Origin: Alphaproteobacteria bacterium
Lineage (GTDB): Bacteria > Pseudomonadota > Alphaproteobacteria > JANQMY01
Assembly: GCA_028289425.1 (NCBI GenBank)
Contig: JANQPL010000017.1
Coordinates: 372,001 to 436,000 of the forward strand
DNA length: 64,000 bases
Direction: 5' to 3'
The notes beneath the pieces are model-generated. The model made no database searches. It was not told where the DNA came from and was given only the letters and a program-made list of their open reading frames with translations. Positions 27,933 to 36,576 of this stretch are shown one piece after another (the first letter of the stretch is position 1; every line of letters starts with the position of its first letter). The translations under genes and the position numbers were made by a program.

Positions 27933-28133
27933 CCTCATCCTGAGGAGCGGCCGTAAGGCCGCGTCTCGAAGGATGAGGCAGAGGAATACCTCCGCCTCTC
28001 CCGGACACAGAGGGGCGGGAGTAAACAAACTACGTCGTCCCCCGGCTTGCCAAAGTCAGCATTGGGGGAGCCAGTATTGAGCTTAGGTGTGCTCAGGAAT
28101 GCCATCCTGGGTTGCCCGATCAAGTCGGGCAAC
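27933..28133. repeat. CCTCATCCTGAGG-type repeat and adjacent hairpin
   Basis: 27933-27978 is an inverted repeat running from CCTCATCCTGAGG through GGCCGTAAGGCC to CTCGAAGGATGAGG; I know this type as a very common alphaproteobacterial intergenic repeat. At 28111-28133 a second hairpin has 9-bp arms GTTGCCCGA/TCGGGCAAC. No gene is seen between. Confidence 0.8.
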
Positions 28134-28157
28134 GACGATTTTGGAAGGAATGCGACA

Positions 28158-28457
28158 ATGGTTGTTGTCATCTTCAGGTCCCGCATACGGGAAGAAAATG
28201 CGGAAGCCTTTCAGCTTCTGGCGGATCAGCTTTACGATATCGCCACCGCCATGCCCGGCTTTGTCTCCTATAAGGTCTTCCACCATGACGATGGCGAGCG
28301 GGTGTCGATCCATGAATGGGAAACGGCAGAGCATCTGCGCGCCTGGCGCGAACATCCGGTGCATCAGGCCGCCCAGAAAATGGGTCGTGAAAAGTTCTAC
28401 GAAAGCTATATTCTGCAGGTCTGTGAATCCCCGCGTGAGTCTCGCTTTCCTGAATGA
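28158..28457 (+). CDS. Antibiotic biosynthesis monooxygenase (ABM) domain protein
   Basis: A 99-aa ferredoxin-like-fold protein: VVVIFRSRIREENAEAF at the start, MPGFVSYKVFHHDDGERVSIHEWETAEHLRAWREHP in the middle in pieces, the conserved ABM Trp and His among them. Members include quinone-forming monooxygenases (ActVA-Orf6) and haem-degrading enzymes. GGAAGGA at 28143-28149 fixes ATG 28158. Its stop overlaps the start of the carbamoyltransferase by four bases (ATGA), so the two proteins are translationally coupled and probably act in one pathway. Confidence 0.85.
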   Translation: MVVVIFRSRIREENAEAFQLLADQLYDIATAMPGFVSYKVFHHDDGERVSIHEWETAEHLRAWREHPVHQAAQKMGREKFYESYILQVCESPRESRFPE

Positions 28458-30193
28458 CCAAACGTTTCTATATCGGCCTAGCCACCACCTTCCATGACCC
28501 CGCGTTAGCCATTGTGGGCCCGGACGGGGACATTCTGTTCGCGGAAGCCACCGAACGGTTTCTTCAGTACAAGCGCGCCGTGAACTGCGAACCCGATACG
28601 GTGACGCGCATGCCAGATCTACTCAAGGAGTATCTGGAACCGGATGCGGAGGTGGTGGTGGCCACCACCTGGAGCGAGCCGTACACGGATTTTCTGAACC
28701 GCAGCGCGGGGGTGGGGCAATTCGAGGTGCCGGAAATCACCAAGCTGCCGCCGGAACTGAACCGGTCGCTCACCCCCATCAAATCGGAGCGCGCCCTTAT
28801 TTCGCAGCTTCATCTCGCCCAGCGGCGGGCGGGGCTCGGCGTGCTGATCGGGTTGGAGCGTGCGTTCGGCCACACAAACATGACTTTGCGGCGCTATCTG
28901 CATCACCAAACGCATGCGGCGCTCGGCTGCTATAGCGCGCCGTTCGATGAGTGCGTCTGCCTTGTGGTGGACGGCATGGGCGAGACCGGGTCCATGGCCA
29001 TTTTCCAGTACAAAGACGGGCAACTCGAAGAGATCCGCCGCCATCGCGGGCGCGAAAGCCTGGGCTTTATGTTCGGTCTGCTCACGGATATTTGCGGGTT
29101 CGACCAATCGAAGGGCGAAGAATGGAAGCTGATGGGCCTGGCACCCTATGGCAAGCGGGACCAAGAGATCTTCGACATCCTCAAACGGATTTACAGTTTC
29201 AAGCGCGGGCAACTTAAGTTTGCCGATGAAGAGACCATTCGCACAGCCGTGCGCGACGTGGAATCGCGCGTCGACATAAAGGATTCAAATTCTCTTGAAG
29301 CGCGGGACCTAGCACGCACCAGCCAGGACATTTTCGAAGAGATCATGGGGGAAGTGCTGCAAGACGTAGAAGCGCGGGGGCTTTCCAAAAACCTGGTGCT
29401 ATCCGGCGGCTGTGCGTTGAATTCATCTTTTAACGGAAAGGTGCTTGCACGCACGGGGTTTGAGAATCTCTACGTCCCGTCCGCGCCCGCCGATGACGGC
29501 AATGCGTTGGGCGCCGCGCTTTTGGCCTTTCACGAAGACAATCCGCAAGCGGACAAAACGCCGACGTTTCTGTCACCCTATCTGGGGACCGACATCAAAA
29601 CCGAACCCGTCGAACGCATCGTGCAGATGGGGTGGGGCGGCAAGATCCGCCATCTGCCGGACACGATCACGCAAGAGACGGCAAAATTGCTGGCGGACGG
29701 CGCGCTCATCGGCTGGGTGCAGGGGCGTGCCGAATTCGGCCCCCGCGCTTTGGGCAACCGCTCCATCCTGGCCGATGCCCGGCCGGCCGATGCCAAGGAC
29801 AAAATCAACGCCAAGGTGAAATACCGGGAAGCGTTCCGGCCCTTCGCGCCGTCCATCCTGCATGAATTTGGGCCCGACTGGTTCGAGGGCTATCAAGAAA
29901 GCCCCTATATGGAGCGCACCTTGCGTTTCAAGGAAGACAAGCGCGCCCTGGTGCCCGCCGTGGTGCATGCGGACAATACCGGCCGGTTACAGTCCGTAAA
30001 GCGCGAGTGGAATGCGAAGTACTACGATCTGATTTCGGCGTTCAACGATCTCACCGGCGTGCCCCTGGTGCTCAACACCAGCTTCAACATTATGGGCAAG
30101 CCCATCCTGCACACGGCCGAAGACGCCATCCAAATGCTTCACACCACCGGCCTTGACGCGGTCATCATCGAGGATTGGCTGCTGGAGAAGTGA
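28454..30193 (+). CDS. NodU/CmcH/TobZ-family O-carbamoyltransferase
   Basis: A 579-aa two-domain enzyme. The N-terminal Kae1-like domain has HHQTHAA near residue 150 (metal ligands), VDGMGETGS and LSGGCALNSSFNGK near 317. The C-terminal carbamoyltransferase domain has WVQGRAEFGPRALGNRSILADAR and VLNTSFNIMGKPI. Family members use carbamoyl phosphate and ATP to carbamoylate hydroxyl groups of antibiotics (TobZ, CmcH) or Nod factors (NodU). It is coupled to an ABM protein; no polyketide, NRPS or sugar-tailoring genes are in view, so the acceptor is unknown. Confidence 0.92.
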   Translation: MTKRFYIGLATTFHDPALAIVGPDGDILFAEATERFLQYKRAVNCEPDTVTRMPDLLKEYLEPDAEVVVATTWSEPYTDFLNRSAGVGQFEVPEITKLPPELNRSLTPIKSERALISQLHLAQRRAGLGVLIGLERAFGHTNMTLRRYLHHQTHAALGCYSAPFDECVCLVVDGMGETGSMAIFQYKDGQLEEIRRHRGRESLGFMFGLLTDICGFDQSKGEEWKLMGLAPYGKRDQEIFDILKRIYSFKRGQLKFADEETIRTAVRDVESRVDIKDSNSLEARDLARTSQDIFEEIMGEVLQDVEARGLSKNLVLSGGCALNSSFNGKVLARTGFENLYVPSAPADDGNALGAALLAFHEDNPQADKTPTFLSPYLGTDIKTEPVERIVQMGWGGKIRHLPDTITQETAKLLADGALIGWVQGRAEFGPRALGNRSILADARPADAKDKINAKVKYREAFRPFAPSILHEFGPDWFEGYQESPYMERTLRFKEDKRALVPAVVHADNTGRLQSVKREWNAKYYDLISAFNDLTGVPLVLNTSFNIMGKPILHTAEDAIQMLHTTGLDAVIIEDWLLEK

Positions 30194-30204
30194 CGGCCAA
30201 AGGC

Positions 30205-30475
30205 CGTCATCCCCGGCCGATTGAAACGAGAGCCGGGGATCCAATAGCGCTTCTACGAGTCTATACGTTTCTCGAAAAAGTGAACGTTTCTATTGATGCG
30301 GGTGCCATTGGATCCTTGCCCGCTGTCGCGGGCAAGGATGACGAGGATTGCTATGGACTGTCACTGCGCCAATCCTGTCATCCCAGAAACGCCGAAGGCG
30401 TTATCTGGGAACCATAACCCCTGTGCTCGCATTTTTGAACTTAGTGGTTATGGGCCCCTGCATTCGCAGGGGCGA
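30205..30475. repeat. Two adjacent REP-like inverted repeats
   Basis: 30205-30342 starts GTCATCCCCGGCC and ends GGCAAGGATGAC with internal hairpins CCCCGGC/GCCGGGG, ATCCAAT/ATTGGAT and TTGCCCGC/GCGGGCAA. 30377-30475 starts GTCATCCCAGA with hairpins AACGCC/GGCGTT, TCCCAGA/TCTGGGA and GCCCCTGC/GCAGGGGC. They occupy nearly the whole gap between two convergent genes. Confidence 0.75.
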
Positions 30476-30486
30476 CACCAGAAACT

Positions 30487-30879
30487 TTAACTCAACGCAA
30501 ACAAGCGGTCCTTGTCGCGCAGCATGAACAGCGCGATGAAGGCGGCAAGCACGGGCACGGCCGCGATAAACAAGTGATTGCCGCCCTCATACGGGTTCAG
30601 CAATTGCTGATAGGTGGACAGGGTGGCGATCCCGTGGATGATCATGCCGGCGCCATAGGAATAGGTTTTCCATAACCCCGCAATAATCGCTACACTGAGC
30701 AATATTTGGGGCACGCCCAAAGCCATGGCAATTTCAGGCGAGATTTCCATCATGTAGAAGTGACTGAAGATGCCCACCGTCTTTTCCGGCGCGAACACTT
30801 TCTCGAACGCCCATTGCAGCATGAAAAGGCCCAAGCTCACGCGGATCAGCAGCAGAGCGGGGCGCAGCGTGTCGGCCAT
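30487..30879 (-). CDS. DoxX-like small membrane protein
   Basis: A 130-aa protein with four predicted membrane helices: LLLIRVSLGLFMLQWAFEK, a segment near 45-62 (MALGVPQILLSVAIIAGLW), GAGMIIHGIATLS and HLFIAAVPVLAAFIALFML. The layout and the RVSLGLFML opening fit DoxX/DoxD-like proteins, whose role in most bacteria is undefined (respiratory or redox-linked in characterised cases). It stands alone. An upstream ribosome site is present in GGGGGATTCC just before ATG 30879. Confidence 0.7.
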   Translation of the reverse strand: MADTLRPALLLIRVSLGLFMLQWAFEKVFAPEKTVGIFSHFYMMEISPEIAMALGVPQILLSVAIIAGLWKTYSYGAGMIIHGIATLSTYQQLLNPYEGGNHLFIAAVPVLAAFIALFMLRDKDRLFALS

Positions 30880-31063
30880 GTCGGAATCCCCCTTCTTGGT
30901 GACCTAAATTGTCTCTTAATCCTAACACTTCGTAAAGATTGACCTACGCCGGCGCCAAGCTGATAAGCCAGGTTTTACGGTTTCTTAGCCATGATTGGAG
31001 ACGCTTGCCTCAAGGATGTCGTCCCGGGCGCTGCCGGGACACCAGCGAGGGAGGAGCCCGTCC

Positions 31064-31594
31064 ATGACCTATGTTGCGCCCGAAAAACCGAAGAAACAGA
31101 AAAGCGAGGCCATCATGCCTCTCTCGGCGCAGATCTCGCTCTGTTTCATTGGTATGCTGACGATGATCGGTGTCATTGGTGGTGTCGCGCTGACGGCCGT
31201 GGACGGCGCTTTGGGCATTGATGCGGAACAGGTCCGTCTTCGCATCTTGGTGGCAACCGGCATTGGCCTTGGCATTGGGGGCATTGTCGGCTGGCATGCC
31301 GAACGCAAAGTGGCCAATTTGGTCAGATCGCTGCGCAAGGAAGTCATGATCAACCAGGCGGCCATTGCACAAACGGCGAAGGAACGGTTTGAAGCCATCG
31401 AGCGTCAAAAAGCCGACCGCCGCAGTGCAGAAATCGCGGACCTTGCGCAAGAAGTGGCCTCGCTCGCCGGCAGCACGGCGGTTGCGACCGCGGAGATCCT
31501 TCAGAGGCTGGAAGAAATACAAACCAAGGAAATCGAAGAACCGCGCACGGTGGACCATCCCACCTGGACGCGGCCTCAAGCACTCAGCGCATAG
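31064..31594 (+). CDS. Membrane protein with cytoplasmic coiled coil
   Basis: A 176-aa protein of no recognised family. After a basic N terminus (EKPKKQKSE) come two hydrophobic segments, about 20-45 (ISLCFIGMLTMIGVIGGVAL) and 58-77 (RILVATGIGLGIGGIVGW), then a long charged helix rich in Ala/Glu/Arg (about 80-160) likely to be coiled coil. ATG 31064 is chosen for GGGAGGAG at 31050-31056. A 7-bp hairpin (GTCCCGG/CCGGGAC) precedes it at 31021-31040. It might be a membrane-anchored scaffold, but nothing proves this. Confidence 0.7.
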   Translation: MTYVAPEKPKKQKSEAIMPLSAQISLCFIGMLTMIGVIGGVALTAVDGALGIDAEQVRLRILVATGIGLGIGGIVGWHAERKVANLVRSLRKEVMINQAAIAQTAKERFEAIERQKADRRSAEIADLAQEVASLAGSTAVATAEILQRLEEIQTKEIEEPRTVDHPTWTRPQALSA

Positions 31595-31670
31595 CGGCTC
31601 TGCATTTTCGGGGTGAACCGCGCGCGTTTCGCCCCATTGAAAAACACGCAACTTTGACTACTGTCACGGC

Positions 31671-32801
31671 ATGGTCCGTGACAGCCTTCAATCCTCCCAA
31701 GCCAACGCGGCGCCAAAGGACTTGGCGCCTCCCGCACGCATTGCCGTCATCGGCGGTGGTGTCATCGGCTTGTCTATTGCGTGGCGCCTTGGCCGGACCG
31801 GCGCCCATGTCACCTTGTTCGACGCGGGCCATGTGGGCATGGGGGGCAGCTGGGCCGCCGCGGGCATGTTGGCGGCATCGGTAGAAAGTCACGCCCTGTC
31901 GCCGGCGTTGCGCCGGTTCTGTCAGTGGAGCGCGGAGCTGTGGCCGGCATTTGCCCGTGACCTGGAAGAAGCGTCCGGGGCCCAAATTGGTTTCCTGTCC
32001 AGCGGCACGCTGCTCCTGTCGGACAAGGTGCAAGTTCCACCTGAATTGGCGCCATTGAGGGCCGCACAGTTGCGCGAAAAAGAACCGCATCTGGCGCCTC
32101 ATATCGAACAGGCCTATTTCTTTCCTCAAGACCATTCGGTAGACAGCCGCATTTTGTTGTCCGCCCTCAGCAAAGCCTGCCGCAACACCGGCGTTGTGGT
32201 CAAAGACAATACCCGCGTGGAACGCCTTGAGACATCGCGCAACAGCGTAACGAAGGTCGAAACCCAACAGGGCGCTTTACCCTTCGACGCCGTGTGCTTG
32301 GCGGCGGGTGCCTGGTCGAAAGACCTTCTGCTCGCGTCGGATTTGGGCCCCCTGCCGATTGCGCCCATTAAAGGCCAAATGCTCTGCCTACAGATGGATG
32401 TGGCGGCACCGCTTGTGCGGCATGTCCTGTGGGGCGACGGCATCTATCTGGTACCGCGCGCGGATGGCCGCTTGATTATCGGCGCGACCATGGAAGATGC
32501 GGGCTTCGACGTGACCACCACGACCGAAGCCATCACCCGCTTGCGCCTTGGCGCGGAAGCGCTGGTGCCCGGCCTCAATACCTTGCCGGTGGTCGAAACA
32601 TGGGCAGGCCTGCGCGCCGGCTCCCCTGATCAGGCCCCCTGTCTGGGGATGCACGGTGCGAAGAATTTGTACGTTGCCATGGGTCACCACCGCAATGGGG
32701 TATTACAAGCGCCCGCAACGGCAGAGGCCCTGGCCGGTCTCATGGAAAATGGACAGCTCCCCGAAGCGGCGCGTGCCTTTGTACCGGCGCGCTTCGCGTA
32801 A
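31671..32801 (+). CDS. thiO: Glycine oxidase ThiO / FAD-dependent D-amino-acid oxidase family
   Basis: A 376-aa flavoprotein. FAD-binding motif IAVIGGGVIGLSIAWRL lies near residue 24, GGSWAAAGML near 59 (typical of glycine oxidases), AAGAWS near 214, and the C-terminal GHHRNGVLQAPAT near 345, close to the ThiO signature GHYRNGILLAP. It oxidises glycine to iminoacetate for the thiazole part of thiamine. No other thi gene is adjacent, so the assignment rests on motifs; a related amine oxidase is possible. Confidence 0.82.
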   Translation: MVRDSLQSSQANAAPKDLAPPARIAVIGGGVIGLSIAWRLGRTGAHVTLFDAGHVGMGGSWAAAGMLAASVESHALSPALRRFCQWSAELWPAFARDLEEASGAQIGFLSSGTLLLSDKVQVPPELAPLRAAQLREKEPHLAPHIEQAYFFPQDHSVDSRILLSALSKACRNTGVVVKDNTRVERLETSRNSVTKVETQQGALPFDAVCLAAGAWSKDLLLASDLGPLPIAPIKGQMLCLQMDVAAPLVRHVLWGDGIYLVPRADGRLIIGATMEDAGFDVTTTTEAITRLRLGAEALVPGLNTLPVVETWAGLRAGSPDQAPCLGMHGAKNLYVAMGHHRNGVLQAPATAEALAGLMENGQLPEAARAFVPARFA

Positions 32802-32808
32802 GCAGATG

Positions 32809-33183
32809 CTAGTGTTCCCGGTGCTGATCTAAGTAAATCTCGTTGCCGTCCGGGTCCTTGACGATCGCCATATAGCCGCCCCAGGGCTGCTGGGTCGGCG
32901 GCATGGAGAATGCCACCCCCAAATCGCTCAAGCGTTGATATTCCGTATCAAGATCATCCACGCTCAGCCCAACGCCGGTGAACCGTCCCACCAGATCCTT
33001 GTAATTGTCGGCGTCGGGTGCAACACGGGCTACCGAAAACCCAACCGTGCCCGTATCGAACGCGGCATAGCCGTGCTCTTCTTCTTGGAACCGCAAGGGC
33101 AGACCCAGCGTGTCCCTATAAAAGGTGACGGCGGCGTCGAAATTGCCCGAGAATATGTTGACGTACCAAAGCTTTGTGGCCAT
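32809..33183 (-). CDS. VOC superfamily (glyoxalase/bleomycin resistance-like) protein
   Basis: A 124-aa protein with two betaalphabetabetabeta modules: LWYVNIFSGNFDAAVTFYRDTLGL at the start and GGYMAIVKDPDGNEIYLDQH at the end, the latter holding the conserved Glu. Stand-alone VOC proteins of this size are usually dimeric and bind a metal and small molecule; function unknown. It is convergent with thiO by eight bases. Confidence 0.85.
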   Translation of the reverse strand: MATKLWYVNIFSGNFDAAVTFYRDTLGLPLRFQEEEHGYAAFDTGTVGFSVARVAPDADNYKDLVGRFTGVGLSVDDLDTEYQRLSDLGVAFSMPPTQQPWGGYMAIVKDPDGNEIYLDQHREH

Positions 33184-33390
33184 GGGCGATCTCCCAATGC
33201 CGGGTTGCAGTATTTGAAACGGACACGCAGATGCCGCCGTATTATAGCGCGATTGTCACGAAACGGCAGCTTTACGGCGCGGCGGCGCCCATGCCAAAGT
33301 GGGGCCGGCGCGCGGTCCATCGTTCCAACAAAAAACACATGCTTGGACCAGGCAGCCGTATGTTTTTGAGGGGAAAATGGGGGCAGGCGC

Positions 33391-34341
33391 ATGACCTTTG
33401 GTCTTGAAATCATTGGTGGCCTCTTATTGTTGGCGTTCGGCGGCGAAGGGCTGGTGCGGGGCGGGATCGGTCTTGCCCGATCGCTCGGGCTTTCCCGTTT
33501 GTTCGTTGGTGTCGTGATCGTTTCGATCGGAACCTCGGCGCCGGAATTGGTTGTAGCGGTCAACGCGGTGCTGGGCGGCCAGCCGGACATTGCCACCGGA
33601 AACGTCATCGGCAGCAACATCTCCAATATCTTCTTGGTCATTGCCATCGGGGCCCTGCTCTATCCCATCGCCATTCACCGCAATACGGTGTTTCGCGACG
33701 GGGCGGTTTTGTTGGGGGCGAGCGGTCTGACCGTTTGGCTTGCCCAAACACAATCCTTCACGTCGACAGTGGGGCAGGTCTTTGTCGCCCTATTGTCTCT
33801 TTACATTGTCGTGCTGCTGATTACCGAACGGCAGGCCAACACAGCCGCCATCGTCGACAACGACATGCTGTCCCAGAACTTTTTCGTCAATCTGCTGATT
33901 GTGGTGGCGGGGGCCGCCGCCTTGATGTTCGGTGCCCAGTTCTTGGTGGCGGGCGCAACCGAGTTGGCGGTGGCCTTAAACGTGCCGGAATCCATCATTG
34001 GCTTGTCGCTGGTGGCGGTTGGCACATCCCTGCCGGAGCTGGCCGCAACGATTGTGGCGGCGATGCGCCGAAACCCGGAAATCGTTGCGGGCAACATTAT
34101 CGGCAGCGGGATCTTCAATTTGTTCGGCATTTTGGGTGTTTCCGCGATCTTGTCGCCGGTGGCGATTACCCTGCCAACCAATATGATCCGCTTCGATGTT
34201 TGGTGGATGCTGGCGGCGTCCGTTATCATCATTCCCTTCCTTGCGTCCAACTGGAGACTAAGCCGGCTTGAGGGAACGTTGCTTCTCACGTTGTATGCAG
34301 CGTATCTGACGATCCTTTTCGGTTATGTGACGCTCGGATAA
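33391..34341 (+). CDS. Calcium/sodium antiporter (CaCA family, YrbG type)
   Basis: A 316-aa inner-membrane protein with the two inverted alpha-repeats of the CaCA family. The first has VVIVSIGTSAPELVVAV and GNVIGSNISNIF; the second has LVAVGTSLPELAATIV and GNIIGSGIFNLF. These Glu and Asn residues coordinate the exchanged cations. About ten transmembrane helices, usual length for YrbG. It exchanges Na+ for Ca2+ or K+-coupled variants. The acyl-CoA dehydrogenase starts 25 bp after it. Confidence 0.92.
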   Translation: MTFGLEIIGGLLLLAFGGEGLVRGGIGLARSLGLSRLFVGVVIVSIGTSAPELVVAVNAVLGGQPDIATGNVIGSNISNIFLVIAIGALLYPIAIHRNTVFRDGAVLLGASGLTVWLAQTQSFTSTVGQVFVALLSLYIVVLLITERQANTAAIVDNDMLSQNFFVNLLIVVAGAAALMFGAQFLVAGATELAVALNVPESIIGLSLVAVGTSLPELAATIVAAMRRNPEIVAGNIIGSGIFNLFGILGVSAILSPVAITLPTNMIRFDVWWMLAASVIIIPFLASNWRLSRLEGTLLLTLYAAYLTILFGYVTLG

Positions 34342-34366
34342 CGACAATGATGCAGGGGCGGCAGCG

Positions 34367-35533
34367 ATGAATTTTGAGCTCACCGAAGATCAACTGGCCA
34401 TAAAGCGCTCGGTGGCGAAACTTTGCGAGACCTATGACGATGCTTATTGGCTCGACCGGGACCGCAATGGCGGCTTTCCAAACGACTTCGTCAAAGATTT
34501 GGCGGCGGGCGGCTGGCTGGGCGTGGCCATGCCCGAAGAGGTGGGCGGATCCGGGCTTGGGGTGACCGAAGCGGCTATCATGATGCAAACCATCACCGAA
34601 TCCAGCGCCGGCATGAGCGGTGCATCGGCGGTGCACATCAACCTGTTCGGGCCTATGCCCATCGTGGTCTTTGGGACGGACGAACAAAAGCAGCGCTTTC
34701 TGCCGCCGCTTATACGGGGCGAAGACAGGTGCTGCTTTGGAGTGACGGAGCCCAATGCAGGGCTCGATACCACCCATCTTGAATGCCGCGCCGAATGGGA
34801 CGGATCGCATTATGTGGTGCACGGACAAAAAATGTGGACATCCACGGCACAAAGCGCCAACAAAATCTTGCTGATCGCGCGCACCACACCGCTCGATCAG
34901 ACCAAGAAGGCCAGCGACGGCCTCAGCCTGTTCTATACGGAACTCGACCGGAACTTCGTTGAGGTTCAGGAAATCGAAAAAATGGGGCGCAAGGCGGTGG
35001 ACTCTAACGCTTTGTTCATCGACGGATTGCGCATTCCGAAGGATGACCTCATTGGCGAAGAAGGGAAGGGCTTTAAATACCTGCTCCATGGGCTTAACCC
35101 CGAGCGCGTCTTGGTGGGCGCCGAAGGGATTGGCATCGGCAAAGCGGCGCTCAACCGCGCGGCACAATATGCGCGGGAACGCGTTGTGTTTGGACGCCCC
35201 ATTGGTCAGAACCAGGCGATACAACATCCGCTGGCCCGCTGCTGGATGGAGCTGGAAGCGGCCAACCTGATGGTGTTCAAAGCAGCCGCGCTTTATGATT
35301 CCGGTCAACCCTGCGGGGCCGAAGCCAATAGCGCGAAGTATCTGGGGGGCGAAGCCGGCTATCGTGCCTGCGAACAGGCGGTTATGACCCATGGCGGTAT
35401 GGGCTATGCCAAGGAATTTCATGTGGAACGATTGTTCCGTGAGGTGATGATTTCCCGAATTGCACCGGTCAGCCGGGAAATGATTTTGAGTTTTATCGCC
35501 GAACGCGTGCTCGAACAGCCGAAGTCATATTAA
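34367..35533 (+). CDS. Acyl-CoA dehydrogenase
   Basis: A 388-aa ACAD. The FAD/substrate motif CCFGVTEPNAGLDTT lies near 123-137, the second signature in the mid-beta domain (GQKMWTST), and THGGMGYAKEFHVERLFREV at 345-365. After it the usual EGTxE loop, which carries the catalytic Glu in medium-chain enzymes, reads APVSRE. Thus the base, if present, must be elsewhere, as in isovaleryl-CoA or related subfamilies. It takes electrons from an acyl-CoA to ETF. A diverged copy of its last about 90 bp occurs at 39580-39673. Confidence 0.92.
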   Translation: MNFELTEDQLAIKRSVAKLCETYDDAYWLDRDRNGGFPNDFVKDLAAGGWLGVAMPEEVGGSGLGVTEAAIMMQTITESSAGMSGASAVHINLFGPMPIVVFGTDEQKQRFLPPLIRGEDRCCFGVTEPNAGLDTTHLECRAEWDGSHYVVHGQKMWTSTAQSANKILLIARTTPLDQTKKASDGLSLFYTELDRNFVEVQEIEKMGRKAVDSNALFIDGLRIPKDDLIGEEGKGFKYLLHGLNPERVLVGAEGIGIGKAALNRAAQYARERVVFGRPIGQNQAIQHPLARCWMELEAANLMVFKAAALYDSGQPCGAEANSAKYLGGEAGYRACEQAVMTHGGMGYAKEFHVERLFREVMISRIAPVSREMILSFIAERVLEQPKSY

Positions 35534-35836
35534 GGGCGTCGCAAATCAACATTTCAACCGCGCGTCGGCAGCAACTGCCTGTGCGAAGCCCAAGCTTCGC
35601 TTGGGCGAAGGCAGGCTGCTCGTCCCGGTCTTGATCTTGTGTCAAGTCGGCTGATGTAGGCGCGGTTCAGCCCCCAGCTACGAGACCTTGGTATCGGTCT
35701 CGCCATCATTTCTGCGATTCAATCTAGGTCAGGCTTGTTCTAGGCGCCCAACATTTCGGCGTGCACGGCTGAAATCGGCTCAAATCAGCGGTTTTTTTCT
35801 CTCAAAATGGCTGCTGTCAGTGCCGCCACACAACAT
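35534..35836. other. Gap between the dehydrogenase and the cassette regulator
   Basis: No gene is seen. A hairpin GCCCAAG/CTTGGGC (35588-35606) sits inside a GC-rich inverted block near 35568-35620. A second one, GAGACC/GGTCTC, is near 35681-35702. Neither is followed by a T-run. The junction between ancestral sequence and the cassette should lie here. Confidence 0.5.
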
Positions 35837-35887
35837 AAACTGACGATAGTCAGTTTTGGGGTTGATTTATAACTGACATTAGTCATA
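35837..35887. promoter_or_regulatory. Two TetR-type operator palindromes
   Basis: AAACTGACGATAGTCAGTTT at 35837-35856 is a palindrome with 8-bp perfect arms and a GATA spacer. A second copy, AACTGACATTAGTCATAA at 35871-35888, has the same left arm and spacing but a weaker right arm. Centres are 33 bp apart. They end about 10 bp before the TetR start, pointing to autoregulation. Confidence 0.78.
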
Positions 35888-35895
35888 ATGGCGAC

Positions 35896-36528
35896 ATGAG
35901 CGGAGAAAACACCACAGAACAGGGCATGACCCGATTTGAACGTCGCAAGGCGTCGACCCGGGCGCGGATTGTTGAAGCCGCCGAGCGGCTGATGCGGGAC
36001 CGAGGGGTCGAGACGGTCACCATCCAAGACATCACCGATGCAGCCGATGTGGGCCACGGCACCTTCTACCTTCACTTCAAAACGAAGGGTGAGGTGCTGC
36101 GACCACTCATCGAGCATCTGTCGGACCAAGTCCATAAGCGGGTTGACCGCGCCGCGCACGGAGAGACGGATCCGGCGTTGCGCATGTCGTTGGGCATCCG
36201 AGTCGTCGTTCGGGCCATTGCCGAAGATCCGTTGTGGAGTTGGTACGCCCGGTCAGGCGCGTCCTTCAGCGAGCTGGTCGCGCAAATGGGCACACCGCCC
36301 GCGGAAGATATGAGGAGTGGCTTGAAAAGCGGCCGGTTCGACATTGCAAACCTTCCCGCAACGGTGAGTTTCATCGACGGCGCGTTTGTTGGAATGATCA
36401 CGTCTCTCAATGAAGGCGCGGATGTCGACGAAACAGCCGACATGACGGCCGAACTCATCCTGCGCGTTTTTGGCGTCCCCGCCAAGGAAGCAGCACAGAT
36501 CGCCCGACAACCTATAGAAATCCACTAG
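35896..36528 (+). CDS. TetR-family regulator of the cassette
   Basis: A 210-aa TetR protein: RIVEAAERLMRDRGVETVTIQDITDAADVGHGTFYLHF in pieces gives the HTH, followed by a ligand domain with a Trp-rich segment (DPLWSWYARSG). It starts at ATG 35896, directly after the two palindromes. The downstream gene begins 48 bp later on the same strand with its own ribosome site (AAAAGGAG), so the regulator likely controls the monooxygenase, decarboxylase-like and GST genes. Confidence 0.88.
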   Translation: MSGENTTEQGMTRFERRKASTRARIVEAAERLMRDRGVETVTIQDITDAADVGHGTFYLHFKTKGEVLRPLIEHLSDQVHKRVDRAAHGETDPALRMSLGIRVVVRAIAEDPLWSWYARSGASFSELVAQMGTPPAEDMRSGLKSGRFDIANLPATVSFIDGAFVGMITSLNEGADVDETADMTAELILRVFGVPAKEAAQIARQPIEIH

Positions 36529-36576
36529 TAGTCTGTCTACGGATAGATCCGGGGTAGAGCCGAAAAGGAGACCAAT

